Below, in pieces: positions 26,867-36,361 of a DNA stretch of 64,000 nucleotides. Position numbers and translations under genes: made by a program. The number at the start of each line of letters is the position of its first letter. The first letter of the stretch is position 1. Location of the stretch: assembly GCA_022824265.1 (NCBI GenBank), contig JAJEAG010000055.1:62001-126000 (forward strand), written 5' to 3'. Below the pieces are notes generated by a model. That model had not been told where the DNA came from. It did no database searches and saw nothing but the letters and a program-made list of their open reading frames with translations. Origin of the DNA: Candidatus Poribacteria bacterium. Its GTDB lineage: Bacteria > Poribacteria > WGA-4E > WGA-3G.

Positions 26867-28441
26867 ATGCCACAAAATTTACATAAAATTCTATGGATTG
26901 ATGATGAAGTAGAAGCATTGCTGCCCCACAGACGTTCTCTTGAAACACGCGGATATGATATTACCGCAGCGACAAATGGCGAAGACGGAATTGAACTGCT
27001 TAAACAAAACAATAACCAATATGATGCTATCCTACTGGACCAAGTTATGCCGGGTAAGGATGGCATGGAAACCTTAGATATAATCAGAACAATTGATGCA
27101 CAGGTACCCGTAATTCTCGTGACACAGTCAAGTGATGATAAATTTGTTGATGTAGCTCTCGGAAAACAGGTAACAGATTTTTTAGTAAAACCGATTGGAG
27201 TCGCACAAATCGCATCTACACTTAAACGGGTACTTGAACAGAAAAATATTGTGGAAACCCATATACCAGGGCGTTACACTTATGACTTTAACACGATTAG
27301 CACACTCAAAGCATCACAACCCAGTTGGCAGGATTGGATTGATATTTACGTCAAATTGCTGGAATGGGACCTGCTATCCGATCAATTAGCTAAACAAGGA
27401 TTAGAGGAGACGCACATAGAACAAAAAAAAGAGTGTAATACTGAATTCTCCGACTTTGTTGAAACAAATTATCGTGATTGGGTAAACGGGAATCAAGACA
27501 GACCTACGTTGTCGGTCGACGTATTAGACCAATATGTGTTGCCATTACTCCAAAACAATGTTCCTACCTACTTTATCGTCGTTGATTGTTTCAGACTTGA
27601 CCATTGGATGGCGATAGAACCACTGTTACATCCTTATTTCTCTATTGATCGCAATTATAGTTTCTCTATTTTGCCAAGTGCCACGATGTATTCACGGAAT
27701 GCTCTCTTTAGCGCATTGTTTCCAGCAGAAATAGCGAAAGATTATCCAGAGTATTGGCAGGAGAAATCGGATGGAGGGACAAGCACAAATCAGTTTGAAC
27801 GACAGTTACTTGAAGAATACTTAAAAAGAAATGGAATCAGGATAAAGCCTGGAGTCCAATATTTCAAGATATTTGATCTACGCGGAGGAAGTGAATACAA
27901 AAAACGTGTCGCTGCAGCCACGCGAGTTGGTTTATCGGCATTAGTTGTTAACTTCATTGACATCCTAACACATCAACGATCGCAATCGGAAGTTTTACAA
28001 CAATTAGCACCAGATGAACCCGCTTTTAGAGCATTAGCTCGTTCTTGGTTTGCACATTCTGCACTGTTTGATATCCTACGACTAATTGCTGACCAAGGTG
28101 CACACGTCGTACTTACTACAGACCACGGTTCAGAGTTCTGTAACCGAGCAACCCGTGCTTATGGCAATCGTGACACCAGCACAAGCCTTCGATTTAAAAT
28201 TGGGAATAATCTGAATTGCGATGAGAACCAAGCTGTGTACATTCCAAAACCAAAGGAATACCAACTACCCGCTGAAAGCTCAAGCAAAGATTATATTCTC
28301 GCTAAAGACGATTATTACTTCGTCTACCCAAACGACTTTTACAAATACAAGCGGCAGTTTCAGGGAGGGTTTCAACATGGCGGCATTTCAATGGGAGAAC
28401 TAATAACGCCTATAGTTACCCTAACACCGAGGAACGGATAG
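26867..28441 (+). CDS. PorX-like response regulator with PglZ alkaline-phosphatase-fold output domain
   Basis: An N-terminal receiver domain (~6-120) has acidic residues D12/D13, the phospho-acceptor D58 (LLDQVMPG), T86 and K108 (LVKPIG). A helical linker follows. The PglZ domain (~205-524) shows metal and nucleophile motifs of the alkaline-phosphatase superfamily: FIVVDCFRLDHW, SATMYSRNALFS, LTTDHGSEF and GGFQHGGISMGELITP. This REC-PglZ layout is that of PorX, the regulator of type IX secretion in Porphyromonas, which hydrolyses phosphodiester signals. GAGGA lies eight bases before the ATG. No type IX structural genes are in the window, so the target process here is not known. Confidence 0.88.
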   Translation: MPQNLHKILWIDDEVEALLPHRRSLETRGYDITAATNGEDGIELLKQNNNQYDAILLDQVMPGKDGMETLDIIRTIDAQVPVILVTQSSDDKFVDVALGKQVTDFLVKPIGVAQIASTLKRVLEQKNIVETHIPGRYTYDFNTISTLKASQPSWQDWIDIYVKLLEWDLLSDQLAKQGLEETHIEQKKECNTEFSDFVETNYRDWVNGNQDRPTLSVDVLDQYVLPLLQNNVPTYFIVVDCFRLDHWMAIEPLLHPYFSIDRNYSFSILPSATMYSRNALFSALFPAEIAKDYPEYWQEKSDGGTSTNQFERQLLEEYLKRNGIRIKPGVQYFKIFDLRGGSEYKKRVAAATRVGLSALVVNFIDILTHQRSQSEVLQQLAPDEPAFRALARSWFAHSALFDILRLIADQGAHVVLTTDHGSEFCNRATRAYGNRDTSTSLRFKIGNNLNCDENQAVYIPKPKEYQLPAESSSKDYILAKDDYYFVYPNDFYKYKRQFQGGFQHGGISMGELITPIVTLTPRNG

Positions 28442-28691
28442 TCATTCAAATACATTTGTTCCTACCTGAACTGATCTTATTAGTAGTATAAAGACCAAGG
28501 TAAATAACTTTACACTTTATTGCATTTAACTATGTTTATCATTGAGGATTCAATCACACATCGTCACATAATCTCACATAAATTGAATCCTATGCATTAT
28601 TCTTTAAATGAACTGCCGCTTTTTGATATGACCGAATTCATTAACCGAGATGCCTTTGTAGAAAAAGGCATGATAGGAGGAAACGTTAATA
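28442..28691. other. Gap and 5' leader of rng with hairpin
   Basis: A 65-codon frame here has no ribosome-binding site and is not convincing. At 28650-28671 an ATGCCTTT/AAAGGCAT hairpin lies immediately before the AGGAGG ribosome-binding site at 28675-28680 of the RNase gene. It could modulate translation, since RNase E/G family genes are often autoregulated through their leaders; that is inference. Confidence 0.5.
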
Positions 28692-30242
28692 ATGGAAAAG
28701 GAGATACTTATATCTGACGATGAGTATGAAACGCGTTGTGCAGTTCTTGAAAAAGGAGTACTGAATGAAATTCATATTGAGCGGAAATCTACAAAACCCG
28801 TTTTAGGCAACATATATAAAGGGAGAGTTGAAAACGTATTACCGGGGATGCAAGTGGCTTTTGTTGATATCGGTTTGGAACGGCACGCTTTTCTACATAT
28901 ATCAGACCTAAAATACAACAATAACTCTGAAAACGGAAGACCGGATGATGGAATACAGACTTTAGACATGCAGGCAACACCTCCTAATAAATCGCGTGGG
29001 GGCAGAGGATTTCCGTTTCTTATTACCGACCTTATTTCAAAGAATCAAGAACTTCTTGTGCAAGTTGGAAAAGAACCTATTGGTAGTAAAGGGGCGCGTG
29101 TCACCAGCAATATAACACTTCCGGGACGTTATGTCGTGTATCTACCAAATTCGTCCACCATCGGGGTTTCAAGACGAATAGAATCTGAAAACGAACGAGA
29201 CCGTTTACGTGACTTGGCACAAACCCTAAAAGAAGATGTTGAAGGAGGTTTTATAATCCGAACTGCCGCAGAAGGGCTGAGCGAAGAAGAGTTTTCCGCT
29301 GAAATTCGCTCCCTAATCAATCAGTGGAAACAAACAGGTCAGCGCGCAAAACAGAAAACTGCACCAAGTTTAGTGAGCAGAGATGTCAGTTTCACGAATC
29401 GAATCGTACGGGATATGTTTACCAAAGATGTAAAACACCTTCTAATCGATTCACATTCGAGTTATAATGAGACGATTGATTATGTTAAATCTGAAATGCC
29501 GACTTTAAAAGATCGGATTTCCTTTTACGACAAAGACAAAACACTTTTTGCAGCTTATGGCGTAGATGAAGAGTTGCAAAAGGCACTCAGTGAGAAAATC
29601 TGGCTTAAGTGTGGTGGACACATCATCATCCAGCAGACTGAAGCAATGGTCTCAATTGATGTCAACACAGGAAAATTCGTCGGGCAATCTGATCCAGACA
29701 ACACAATCTTAAGTGCAAATCTTGAGGCTGTTGATGAAGTTGTCCGACAAATCCAATTGAGAGATTTAGGGGGTATTATCGTTGTTGATTTCATTGATAT
29801 GGATGAACCCTCACATCGAAAACAGGTTTTCAAGATGCTTCAAGAGGCATTACGGAAGGATAAAGCACGGACAAATATCCTTCATTTTTCAGACTTAGGG
29901 TTGGTGGAAATGACCCGTCAACGCACGCGTGCAAGTCTGTCTACTTTGCTGACTGAGCAGTGTCCCTACTGTGAAGGTCATGGCACAATTTTGTCAATAG
30001 AAACTGTTGTAATCGGTTTGTTCCGAGCAATAAAAAGGGCACATCGTCATACACGTCAACCTAAACTTCGTATTGTCGCAAATGATCATATCGTTTCCCA
30101 TCTCAACGCACAGATGTATTCCGAATTTCGTGAACTCAAAAGATCGTTAAAGTTAGACTTAACGCTTGAACCAGACGCGGATTTGCATCTTGAAGACTAC
30201 CGTATTTTTGCCGCAAACGGTGAGGAACTATATTTAGATTAG
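28692..30242 (+). CDS. rng: Ribonuclease E/G family endoribonuclease
   Basis: This endoribonuclease cuts single-stranded A/U-rich RNA and processes rRNA and mRNA. The N-terminal S1 RNA-binding domain spans ~35-135 (GNIYKGRVENVLPGMQVAFVD) and carries an insertion of about 40 residues with NKSRGGRG. The catalytic DNase-I-like domain contains the two acidic motifs VSIDVNTGKFVG and IIVVDFIDM. The Zn-link CPYCEGHG near ~430 holds the dimer. The protein ends soon after and lacks the RNase E degradosome tail, so RNase G-type is the better name. AGGAGG is about 11 bases before the ATG. Confidence 0.93.
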   Translation: MEKEILISDDEYETRCAVLEKGVLNEIHIERKSTKPVLGNIYKGRVENVLPGMQVAFVDIGLERHAFLHISDLKYNNNSENGRPDDGIQTLDMQATPPNKSRGGRGFPFLITDLISKNQELLVQVGKEPIGSKGARVTSNITLPGRYVVYLPNSSTIGVSRRIESENERDRLRDLAQTLKEDVEGGFIIRTAAEGLSEEEFSAEIRSLINQWKQTGQRAKQKTAPSLVSRDVSFTNRIVRDMFTKDVKHLLIDSHSSYNETIDYVKSEMPTLKDRISFYDKDKTLFAAYGVDEELQKALSEKIWLKCGGHIIIQQTEAMVSIDVNTGKFVGQSDPDNTILSANLEAVDEVVRQIQLRDLGGIIVVDFIDMDEPSHRKQVFKMLQEALRKDKARTNILHFSDLGLVEMTRQRTRASLSTLLTEQCPYCEGHGTILSIETVVIGLFRAIKRAHRHTRQPKLRIVANDHIVSHLNAQMYSEFRELKRSLKLDLTLEPDADLHLEDYRIFAANGEELYLD

Positions 30243-30683
30243 CCACATAAAACAATTTGTCCATAGCCTAAATTAGAGCTATATAACAAGTCAAAAAGAC
30301 AGGATTATTTAGTTTTCGGTTTTTCTGATGCATTTTATCACAAACGTTAATGTAATGTAGGTAAGGTAATACTTAGGAACTCAACATGGTAGTAGGCACA
30401 CTCCGTGTGCCTACTACCATGCACCGATGCAATTCAAATCTAACTATTAGTCCAACTCGTCAACTATAAATTTATAAAACTAAATAACCCTGTCAAAAAG
30501 ACTTGACTTTTGAACTAAATTGTGGCATCATGTTATTGTCCAAATTACTAATCAGGGCGGATAGGTGCGCCCAACACCTTCATAACATACTTTCTACGAT
30601 ATGTCTAAACTGAGGGTAAATTAGAAATAGAATATTCCTACATATCCTTCGGAATTTCTTCACCTAAAAGGAGTGAAAATAAA
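30243..30683. other. Gap and leader of the rplU-rpmA operon
   Basis: No gene is visible. A TTGACT at 30503-30508 with CATCAT 17 bases later is a weak promoter candidate. The ~150-base leader contains a GGGCG/CGCCC hairpin at about 30554-30571 and AAAAGGAG before rplU. An L21-type autoregulatory leader is possible but I cannot show it. Confidence 0.45.
30385..30421. repeat. Perfect 17-bp palindrome with TCC loop
   Basis: CATGGTAGTAGGCACAC (30385-30401) pairs perfectly with the sequence ending at 30421. It has no T run on either side, so it looks like a REP-type palindrome rather than a terminator. The GTAG-rich arms recall the GTAGGGG repeats elsewhere in the window. Confidence 0.7.
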
Positions 30684-31046
30684 ATGTACGCAGTATTTGC
30701 AAGCGGTGGGAGACAGCATCGTGTTGAGGTCGGAAACCTTATAGATGTAGAAAAGTTAGACAATGCTATTGGTGAAACAGTAACATTTCCCTCCGTTTTA
30801 GCGATTGCCGGTGAAGATGGTCAGTTGCAAACTGGAACACCTTACCTTGATAATATTTCTGTTACAGGTGAAGTCGTTGAACAAGGACGTGCAAAAAAGA
30901 TCGTCGTTTTTAAATCTAAACGTCGGAAAGGCTACAAGCGAAAATTGGGACACCGTCAATCATATACCCGTATTAAAATCACCGCGATTGGTGGTGAAGA
31001 AAATACCACTAATGACGCAGAGGAGGTTGAATCTGATGGCACATAA
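30684..31046 (+). CDS. rplU: 50S ribosomal protein L21
   Basis: A large-subunit ribosomal protein that binds 23S rRNA. The N-terminus [17 protein letters not shown] and the C-terminal [19 protein letters not shown] are diagnostic. An acidic tail of about 16 residues ([16 protein letters not shown]) extends beyond the usual end and overlaps the beginning of rpmA. AAAAGGAG lies 7-8 bases before the ATG. Confidence 0.97.
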   Translation: MYAVFASGGRQHRVEVGNLIDVEKLDNAIGETVTFPSVLAIAGEDGQLQTGTPYLDNISVTGEVVEQGRAKKIVVFKSKRRKGYKRKLGHRQSYTRIKITAIGGEENTTNDAEEVESDGT

Positions 31047-31302
31047 GAAAGGTGGCGGAAGTACACGGAACGGTCGAGACAGTATAGGAAAACGGCTTGG
31101 TGTCAAGAGATTTTCTGGGAACTATGTTTCTGCTGGAAGCATTCTCGTCCGACAAAGAGGAACACATTTACACGCTGGCAATAACGTCGGAGTTGGCAGA
31201 GACTATACGCTCTTCTCAAAGATTGACGGTTATGTCTGGTTTGAGCGAAAAGACAAATACCGTCGTAAGGTGAGTGTATACACAGAACGTCCTGCGTTCT
31301 AA
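31036..31302 (+). CDS. rpmA: 50S ribosomal protein L27
   Basis: A large-subunit protein near the peptidyl-transferase centre. It is 88 residues and begins [20 protein letters not shown], with no Firmicutes-type cleavable extension. The ATG at 31036 overlaps the rplU reading frame by 11 bases and has AGGAGG at 31021-31026. The usual rplU-rpmA order is conserved; obg does not follow here. Confidence 0.97.
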   Translation: MAHKKGGGSTRNGRDSIGKRLGVKRFSGNYVSAGSILVRQRGTHLHAGNNVGVGRDYTLFSKIDGYVWFERKDKYRRKVSVYTERPAF

Positions 31303-31315
31303 AACGTATTTCAGG

Positions 31316-31346
31316 AAGCCTCACCTCTGTGTGGGGCTTTTTTGCT
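31316..31346 (+). terminator. Rho-independent terminator of rplU-rpmA
   Basis: AAGCCTCAC pairs with GTGGGGCTT (nine pairs including one T-G) around loop CTCTGT. TTTTTT follows directly. Confidence 0.92.
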
Positions 31347-31407
31347 TATTGCACAATTCAATATGTTAAATACTCTTTGGGAAAGAGATTAACTTCGGGG
31401 AAAACTA

Positions 31408-31812
31408 ATGAAATGGACAATCTCGTTCTTGTTGCTAATTGCAGTATTAGGATGCGGAAATCCTGAAATCCATCAATTAGCAATTGAAACCATTGAAAAT
31501 GCACGGGTAAGCATTTCTTCTGCAGAAAACGTTGGTGCCCGTGATGTCGCAGTCAGTGAAATAAACTCAGCAGAGGAGATGCTCAAAAGTGCAGATTCTT
31601 CTACGCTGTCTGGCAATGTAGAACTCGCATATCGATTAGGATTACGGGCGTATCTCTACGCACGAATCGCTACAGAGAAATCGATAGCAGCCGAGGAGGA
31701 AGCGCAAGTTCTGGAAGCACAAGCTCAATTAGAACTTGATCAACAAGCGACAGCTGATGTTCTCAATCAACTTGAATCTCTTAAAAAAGAACGTGATTCA
31801 AAGAAACAATAA
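31408..31812 (+). CDS. DUF4398-type lipoprotein
   Basis: A 134-residue protein with a lipoprotein signal ending in lipobox VLGC (Cys16). The mature part is an Ala/Glu-rich helix-hairpin repeat (SAENVGARDVAVSEINSAEE, AYRLGLRAYLYARIATEK) that matches the DUF4398 pattern, and it ends in a charged coiled coil. It lies 12 bp upstream of a longer lipoprotein with the same repeat plus an OmpA domain, so the two probably act together at the inner face of the outer membrane. The function of DUF4398 is not established. Confidence 0.8.
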   Translation: MKWTISFLLLIAVLGCGNPEIHQLAIETIENARVSISSAENVGARDVAVSEINSAEEMLKSADSSTLSGNVELAYRLGLRAYLYARIATEKSIAAEEEAQVLEAQAQLELDQQATADVLNQLESLKKERDSKKQ

Positions 31813-31824
31813 AGGTCCTTCCTA

Positions 31825-33465
31825 ATGCGATTTTATGTATGCTTACTTCTTATAACTTTTCTGATTAGTAGCGGTTGTGCGCCTTTACAGATTGATGAGG
31901 TAATCTTAGAGACACAACTTCAGAATGGTCAAAAGGCAATTGCCATCGCAGCCGAATCAGATGCTGAGAAATTAGCTGCTGACGAATATAGCCGCGCAGT
32001 CAAACTACTGAAATTTGCCAGACAAGCAAAAGATCAAGAAAAATTAGCACAAAGCATGGAATTCGCATACCAAGCGGAACTTGTTGCACAAATCGCTTTA
32101 TACAGGGCGAAACAGCAACAAGCACGATCACAACTCATCTCAATTCGTGAACAGATATACCAAGAGTTAATAACACAAAAAGATTACGAGATTGAGATGG
32201 TGAAGATACGCAATGAGATGAAAGAGATGGAAAATGCACGAGCGTTGAAAGAGATTCAGGCAGAAAGACAACGCGCAGGTTCACTCACTTCTGATCTCGC
32301 CACTGCAAATGACGCTATACGTCATGCCAAAATTTATTTATCGATTGCAAGAGCAGAAATATACATCACCATTGCAAAACAGACATATCCTGAAATTGTG
32401 GAGATTGCAGATTACGAACGCGTGCAATCTACGATAAAGCAAGCCGCATCACAACTTGATCGAAAGGAGTTTGATACTGCGGAAAAAGTCGCAACTGACG
32501 CGCAAGCACAAGCTAACAAACTCTATGAACAGGCAGTTCAGTCTCAGAAAAAACGTGATGCAGCCGCAACCATAGCACTTATTGCTGTTGAACGCGCACA
32601 GCTTAAAATTGAACGCGCTGAATCTCTGAATGCTGCTACACATGATCCAAAACAATTTCAGCAATCGCAAAGCCAATTGGACAAAGCGAAAAAGGCGATG
32701 AATGAAATACGGTATGGAGAAGCGCGTCAAGCAGCAGAAGCTGTAGAACCGATCATTGATAAAGTCATAGCCACTTCAGAAACTGCCGAATATCGCAGAC
32801 GTGCACAACAGGAACTCGCAGCTAAAATTAAAAGTGCAGAAGGTGCTGTGACATCACTAAAAGCAGCAATTACTGAACAAACAGAGACAAAAGTACCGCA
32901 GTTTGCACCACAACTATTTGAACTTGCAACATCAGCACTCGCTACTGCCGAAGCAGCACTCGCAAAAAAAGAATATTCTGCAACGATTGATTCCGCTCAG
33001 CAAGGCAGTGATTATCTTAAACGCGCTATTAATAAAACAAATCAACAGAATACAGCACAAACTTCTCTCATTGAAGCAACAAAACAAATTCCAAAAGCTG
33101 TCATCATAGAACTTGAGGAGGGTGTGATCATTAGAATTAGTGGTAACCTATTTGCAACCACCAGCACCCGTCTAAAGGATGAGTATTTCCCAACTTTTCT
33201 CAAAATCGCTGCTATATTGCAACAGGAAGGTTTTATAGACTATGTAGCAAGAATTGAAGGTCATAGCGATTCACTTGGACCCGCTGCATCTAATCGCGCA
33301 CTCAGTGAAAAACGAGCAAACGCCGTAAAAACGTTTCTTATTGATAGAGGAAAAGTAATAGCAAAACGGTTGACGGCTGTCGGTTTAGGAGAAGAAAAAC
33401 CGATTGATCAGAATTCAGAAGAAAAAAATCGTAGAATCGATATTATTATCAGTAAAGCACCATAA
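31825..33465 (+). CDS. OmpA-family lipoprotein with DUF4398-like helical repeats
   Basis: The lipobox ISSGC puts the acylated Cys at residue 18. Residues ~25-400 are long Ala-rich helices with several DUF4398-like repeats (EYSRAVKLLKFARQAKDQEK, QLDKAKKAMNEIRYGEARQ). The C-terminal ~120 residues form an OmpA-like peptidoglycan-binding domain with IEGHSDSLGPAASNRALSEK and GLGEEKPIDQNSEEKNRRI. Such proteins tether the outer membrane to peptidoglycan. The long helical part could span the periplasm. The preceding small lipoprotein is the likely partner. Confidence 0.88.
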   Translation: MRFYVCLLLITFLISSGCAPLQIDEVILETQLQNGQKAIAIAAESDAEKLAADEYSRAVKLLKFARQAKDQEKLAQSMEFAYQAELVAQIALYRAKQQQARSQLISIREQIYQELITQKDYEIEMVKIRNEMKEMENARALKEIQAERQRAGSLTSDLATANDAIRHAKIYLSIARAEIYITIAKQTYPEIVEIADYERVQSTIKQAASQLDRKEFDTAEKVATDAQAQANKLYEQAVQSQKKRDAAATIALIAVERAQLKIERAESLNAATHDPKQFQQSQSQLDKAKKAMNEIRYGEARQAAEAVEPIIDKVIATSETAEYRRRAQQELAAKIKSAEGAVTSLKAAITEQTETKVPQFAPQLFELATSALATAEAALAKKEYSATIDSAQQGSDYLKRAINKTNQQNTAQTSLIEATKQIPKAVIIELEEGVIIRISGNLFATTSTRLKDEYFPTFLKIAAILQQEGFIDYVARIEGHSDSLGPAASNRALSEKRANAVKTFLIDRGKVIAKRLTAVGLGEEKPIDQNSEEKNRRIDIIISKAP

Positions 33466-33508
33466 AGATAACGGTCTGCATCCATAATCGCGTAGGGAAT
33501 CATAAGTA

Positions 33509-33793
33509 TTGCAGAAAAAAATAGATCCCTATATCGTCAATCAGATTGCACATAATCTGTTCGGTGATAGATATATCATTATCTACGGCAACACAATTCA
33601 GTTCCATAACCACTGTTATCATGTACGAACGATTGACATTGATGGACATCCTCACAAAGGCTGTTACTATTTAGAAGATGCAAATACTAATTTAGCAATG
33701 TGGGACGATGTGGAATTTGCACCACAAGGGAACTACGGTGTTATTTTTGCACCTGAAACTGGAGAGATTATTGATTGCGAACCGCAACGATGA
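33509..33793 (+). CDS. Small protein of unknown function
   Basis: I do not recognise this 94-residue protein. It is rich in His, Tyr and Cys (FHNHCYHVRTIDIDGHPHKGCYY) and ends with an alternating beta-like segment. The pattern H-x-H-C-Y-H and H-x-H-x-x-C could bind a metal. The only possible start is TTG at 33509, because an in-frame stop lies two codons upstream. AGGGA ten bases before the TTG could serve as a ribosome-binding site. It sits between the OmpA lipoprotein and guaA with no obvious coupling. Confidence 0.55.
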   Translation: MQKKIDPYIVNQIAHNLFGDRYIIIYGNTIQFHNHCYHVRTIDIDGHPHKGCYYLEDANTNLAMWDDVEFAPQGNYGVIFAPETGEIIDCEPQR

Positions 33794-33918
33794 TATTGAA
33801 CACTTTGTTGCAATTTATTTTAACCTAAGTTCGCGCTACAATTAGTTTTACCGTTTTAATACTAACTTTTATTTTTCACTTCTGTTCAAAAATCCTATAT
33901 CTTAAATGGAGAAAAGAC

Positions 33919-35463
33919 ATGAAGCGTGACGCTATTGTCGTATTAGACTTTGGCTCGCAATATACGCAGTTAATTGCTCGACGCATTCGGGAACAGCAAG
34001 TTTACTGTGAGATTGAACCTTATACTATTCCAATTGCCGATATTGAGAAGATGGCACCAAAAGGGATTATCCTTTCAGGTGGACCCGCAAGCGTCTACGA
34101 GGATGATTCTCCGAAGATAGATGCTGAGTTCTTGAAACTAGGAATTCCTGTCTTAGGTATCTGCTACGGTATGCAACTTATTGCTTTCCTATTAAAGGGC
34201 GGGAAAGTTCATCCTGCTTCAGAGCGGGAATACGGTAATGCTCAACTTCAAGTCAGTTCTACTAATACCGAACCTTTATTTGCGGGACTTTCATCGGAAG
34301 TGACAGCATGGATGAGCCACGGAGATAGGATTGACAGACTACCCGACGGGTTCCACACAATTGCCCAAACGTCTAATTCCCCAATTGCTGCTATGGTCAA
34401 CTCAGACCAAACAGTATACGGTTTACAATTTCATCCTGAGGTAGAACATACACGTGACTCGGACAAAATCCTTTACAACTTCGTCAGAAAAATCTGTGGT
34501 TGTGAAGCAAATTGGACGATGGACACTTTTATTACGGAAGCTATCACACATATCCGCGCAACAGTGAAGGATGAAAGGGTGTTGTGTGCGGTCAGTGGAG
34601 GTGTAGATTCCATGGTGTTAGCAACACTCCTCCATGAAGCAATAGGTGATGCTTCAGTGTCTGTCTTTGTTGATAATGGTCTCTTGCGACATAATGAAGT
34701 AGAACAAGTATTAGCAACCAGTAAAACATTAGGTCTAAATTTAGAATTCGTAGATGCAACAGACTCCTTTCTGAATGCATTAGAAGGTGTTGTCAACCCA
34801 GAACAGAAACGGAAGATAATTGGGGCACAATTTATTGAAACATTCAGAGCAAAAGTTAAGCAACTCGGTCCTTGCCGTTTTCTTGCACAAGGCACACTCT
34901 ACCCAGATGTGATAGAAAGCGTTTCTACCAAAGGTCCTTCCGCTACTATAAAAACACATCATAATGTTGGTGGTCTCCCACCCGATATGCCATTTGACCT
35001 AATTGAACCTTTCCGAGAACTATTCAAAGACGAAGTACGTGCAGTAGGTGCAGAACTAAAGATTCCCTCTCACGTCCTTGGAAGACACCCGTTCCCTGGA
35101 CCGGGACTCGCGGTTAGAATCCTTAGTGAGGTAACACCTGAACAGTTAGAAGTCCTCCGTTTAGCAGATGCCATTTTTATCAATGAAATTAAAAATGCAG
35201 GGTTGTACGATGATATTTGGCAAGCATTGGCGGTTCTATTGCCTGTTAAAAGCGTTGGTGTCATGGGTGATGAACGGACTTATGAAAATGCAATCGCACT
35301 ACGAGCGGTTACCAGTAGTGATGCCATGACAGCAGATTGGGCAAGAATCCCCAACGATGTTTTGGCAAAAATATCCACTCGAATTATCAATGAGGTACAA
35401 GGTATCAACCGCGTAGTCTACGATATTAGTTCAAAACCACCGAGCACAATTGAATGGGAGTAA
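33919..35463 (+). CDS. guaA: GMP synthase (glutamine-hydrolysing)
   Basis: This enzyme makes GMP from XMP, ATP and glutamine. The class I glutamine amidotransferase domain (~1-195) has the nucleophile C82 in GICYGMQL and FHPEVEHT. The ATP-pyrophosphatase domain contains the P-loop [11 protein letters not shown], and the C-terminal dimerisation domain contains [14 protein letters not shown]. At 514 residues the enzyme is full length and ends with the diagnostic [14 protein letters not shown] lies nine bases before the ATG. The next gene begins within 5 bp of its stop. Confidence 0.97.
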   Translation: MKRDAIVVLDFGSQYTQLIARRIREQQVYCEIEPYTIPIADIEKMAPKGIILSGGPASVYEDDSPKIDAEFLKLGIPVLGICYGMQLIAFLLKGGKVHPASEREYGNAQLQVSSTNTEPLFAGLSSEVTAWMSHGDRIDRLPDGFHTIAQTSNSPIAAMVNSDQTVYGLQFHPEVEHTRDSDKILYNFVRKICGCEANWTMDTFITEAITHIRATVKDERVLCAVSGGVDSMVLATLLHEAIGDASVSVFVDNGLLRHNEVEQVLATSKTLGLNLEFVDATDSFLNALEGVVNPEQKRKIIGAQFIETFRAKVKQLGPCRFLAQGTLYPDVIESVSTKGPSATIKTHHNVGGLPPDMPFDLIEPFRELFKDEVRAVGAELKIPSHVLGRHPFPGPGLAVRILSEVTPEQLEVLRLADAIFINEIKNAGLYDDIWQALAVLLPVKSVGVMGDERTYENAIALRAVTSSDAMTADWARIPNDVLAKISTRIINEVQGINRVVYDISSKPPSTIEWE

Positions 35464-35468
35464 TTCGG

Positions 35469-36275
35469 GTGAAAGTCCGAAACTATGCTGATGTCGTAGA
35501 ACGCATTCTTATTGCTCTTAGAAAGTCTGAACGTCTCTCAGTCTGGCACAAAACGTCATCTTTTTCTCATCCGTTATACTGCTTGCATTATTCTGCGAAG
35601 ATCGCGGATGCTCCAACACTTTATGTGTCAGCAGGTATCCACGGTGATGAACCTGCAGGGGTTGAATGTGCAGTCCGTCTTATTGAACAACTTGCAGACA
35701 CAACACACCAAAACTTTTTCAGACTACTATTAAAGGAATTCAACTGGATTATTTCTCCCTGTGATAACCCTTACGGATATGAACATGACACACGGAAAAA
35801 CGCATTGGGAAATGACCTAAATCGGATGTTCGAAACACCAAACCAATGTCCAGAGACAAAATTCATTACAGAGTCGCTCCTGCGGACACAGACCCATCCT
35901 AAGACTAAAATTACACTTGCATTGGATTTACACGAGGATACAGATAGTACTGGATTTTACCTATGGGAACGTCGGGCATCAACAAGCTCCCCTATCGGCA
36001 ATGCAATAGTGAAACACATAGAAAATATATGTCCAATCAACCGAGAACCCATGATTGAAAATCACCGAAACGACAACGGTGTGATAACTCTTCTTGATAC
36101 AGTTACGACCAAAGGATGGACGCGCGGAAGGTATTTAGCTGAGCAGATACAGACACGGTGTCTAATACTTGAAACACCAACGTTATTAGATCTTGAAACA
36201 CGCATCAAAGTCCACATGACTGCTATTGAAACTGCGGTCAAACATTCTTTGAAATCTCCAAACGCAGCCCCGTAG
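35469..36275 (+). CDS. M14/AstE-AspA-like zinc deacylase or carboxypeptidase
   Basis: A predicted zinc hydrolase of the succinylglutamate desuccinylase/aspartoacylase group. Zinc ligands are visible in YVSAGIHGDEPAGVE (His and Glu) and LALDLHEDTD (His). NPYGYEHDTRKNALGNDLNR gives the substrate-carboxylate-binding Arg and Asn of the family. The 268-residue protein has no signal peptide. I chose GTG at 35469 because GGGAG lies eight bases upstream. An ATG at 35454 overlaps guaA and lacks its own ribosome-binding site. The substrate is unknown. Confidence 0.82.
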   Translation: MKVRNYADVVERILIALRKSERLSVWHKTSSFSHPLYCLHYSAKIADAPTLYVSAGIHGDEPAGVECAVRLIEQLADTTHQNFFRLLLKEFNWIISPCDNPYGYEHDTRKNALGNDLNRMFETPNQCPETKFITESLLRTQTHPKTKITLALDLHEDTDSTGFYLWERRASTSSPIGNAIVKHIENICPINREPMIENHRNDNGVITLLDTVTTKGWTRGRYLAEQIQTRCLILETPTLLDLETRIKVHMTAIETAVKHSLKSPNAAP

Positions 36276-36304
36276 GTCGGAACAAACGTAGCAACCTCCG
36301 ACAT
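36271..36304. repeat. CGTAGGTCGGA partial repeat
   Basis: This is a degenerate copy of the second half of composite repeats A and B (CGTAGGTCGGAACAAACGTA, then GCAACCTCCGACA). It overlaps the last codons of the M14-like gene. The two arms can pair with mismatches. Confidence 0.6.
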
Positions 36305-36361
36305 GGACACTTTTGCTTAACACAATCTATATGACGATATAAAAGTAAGGAGTAACTTGCA

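Noticed and set aside
25362-28441. Evidence for a type IX secretion system in the window
   Set aside because: Only the regulators resemble PorY/PorX. None of the structural proteins or C-terminal secretion signals is encoded here.
28520-28717. Small frame upstream of rng
   Set aside because: It has no ribosome-binding site, overlaps the rng start, and contains the leader hairpin and Shine-Dalgarno of rng.
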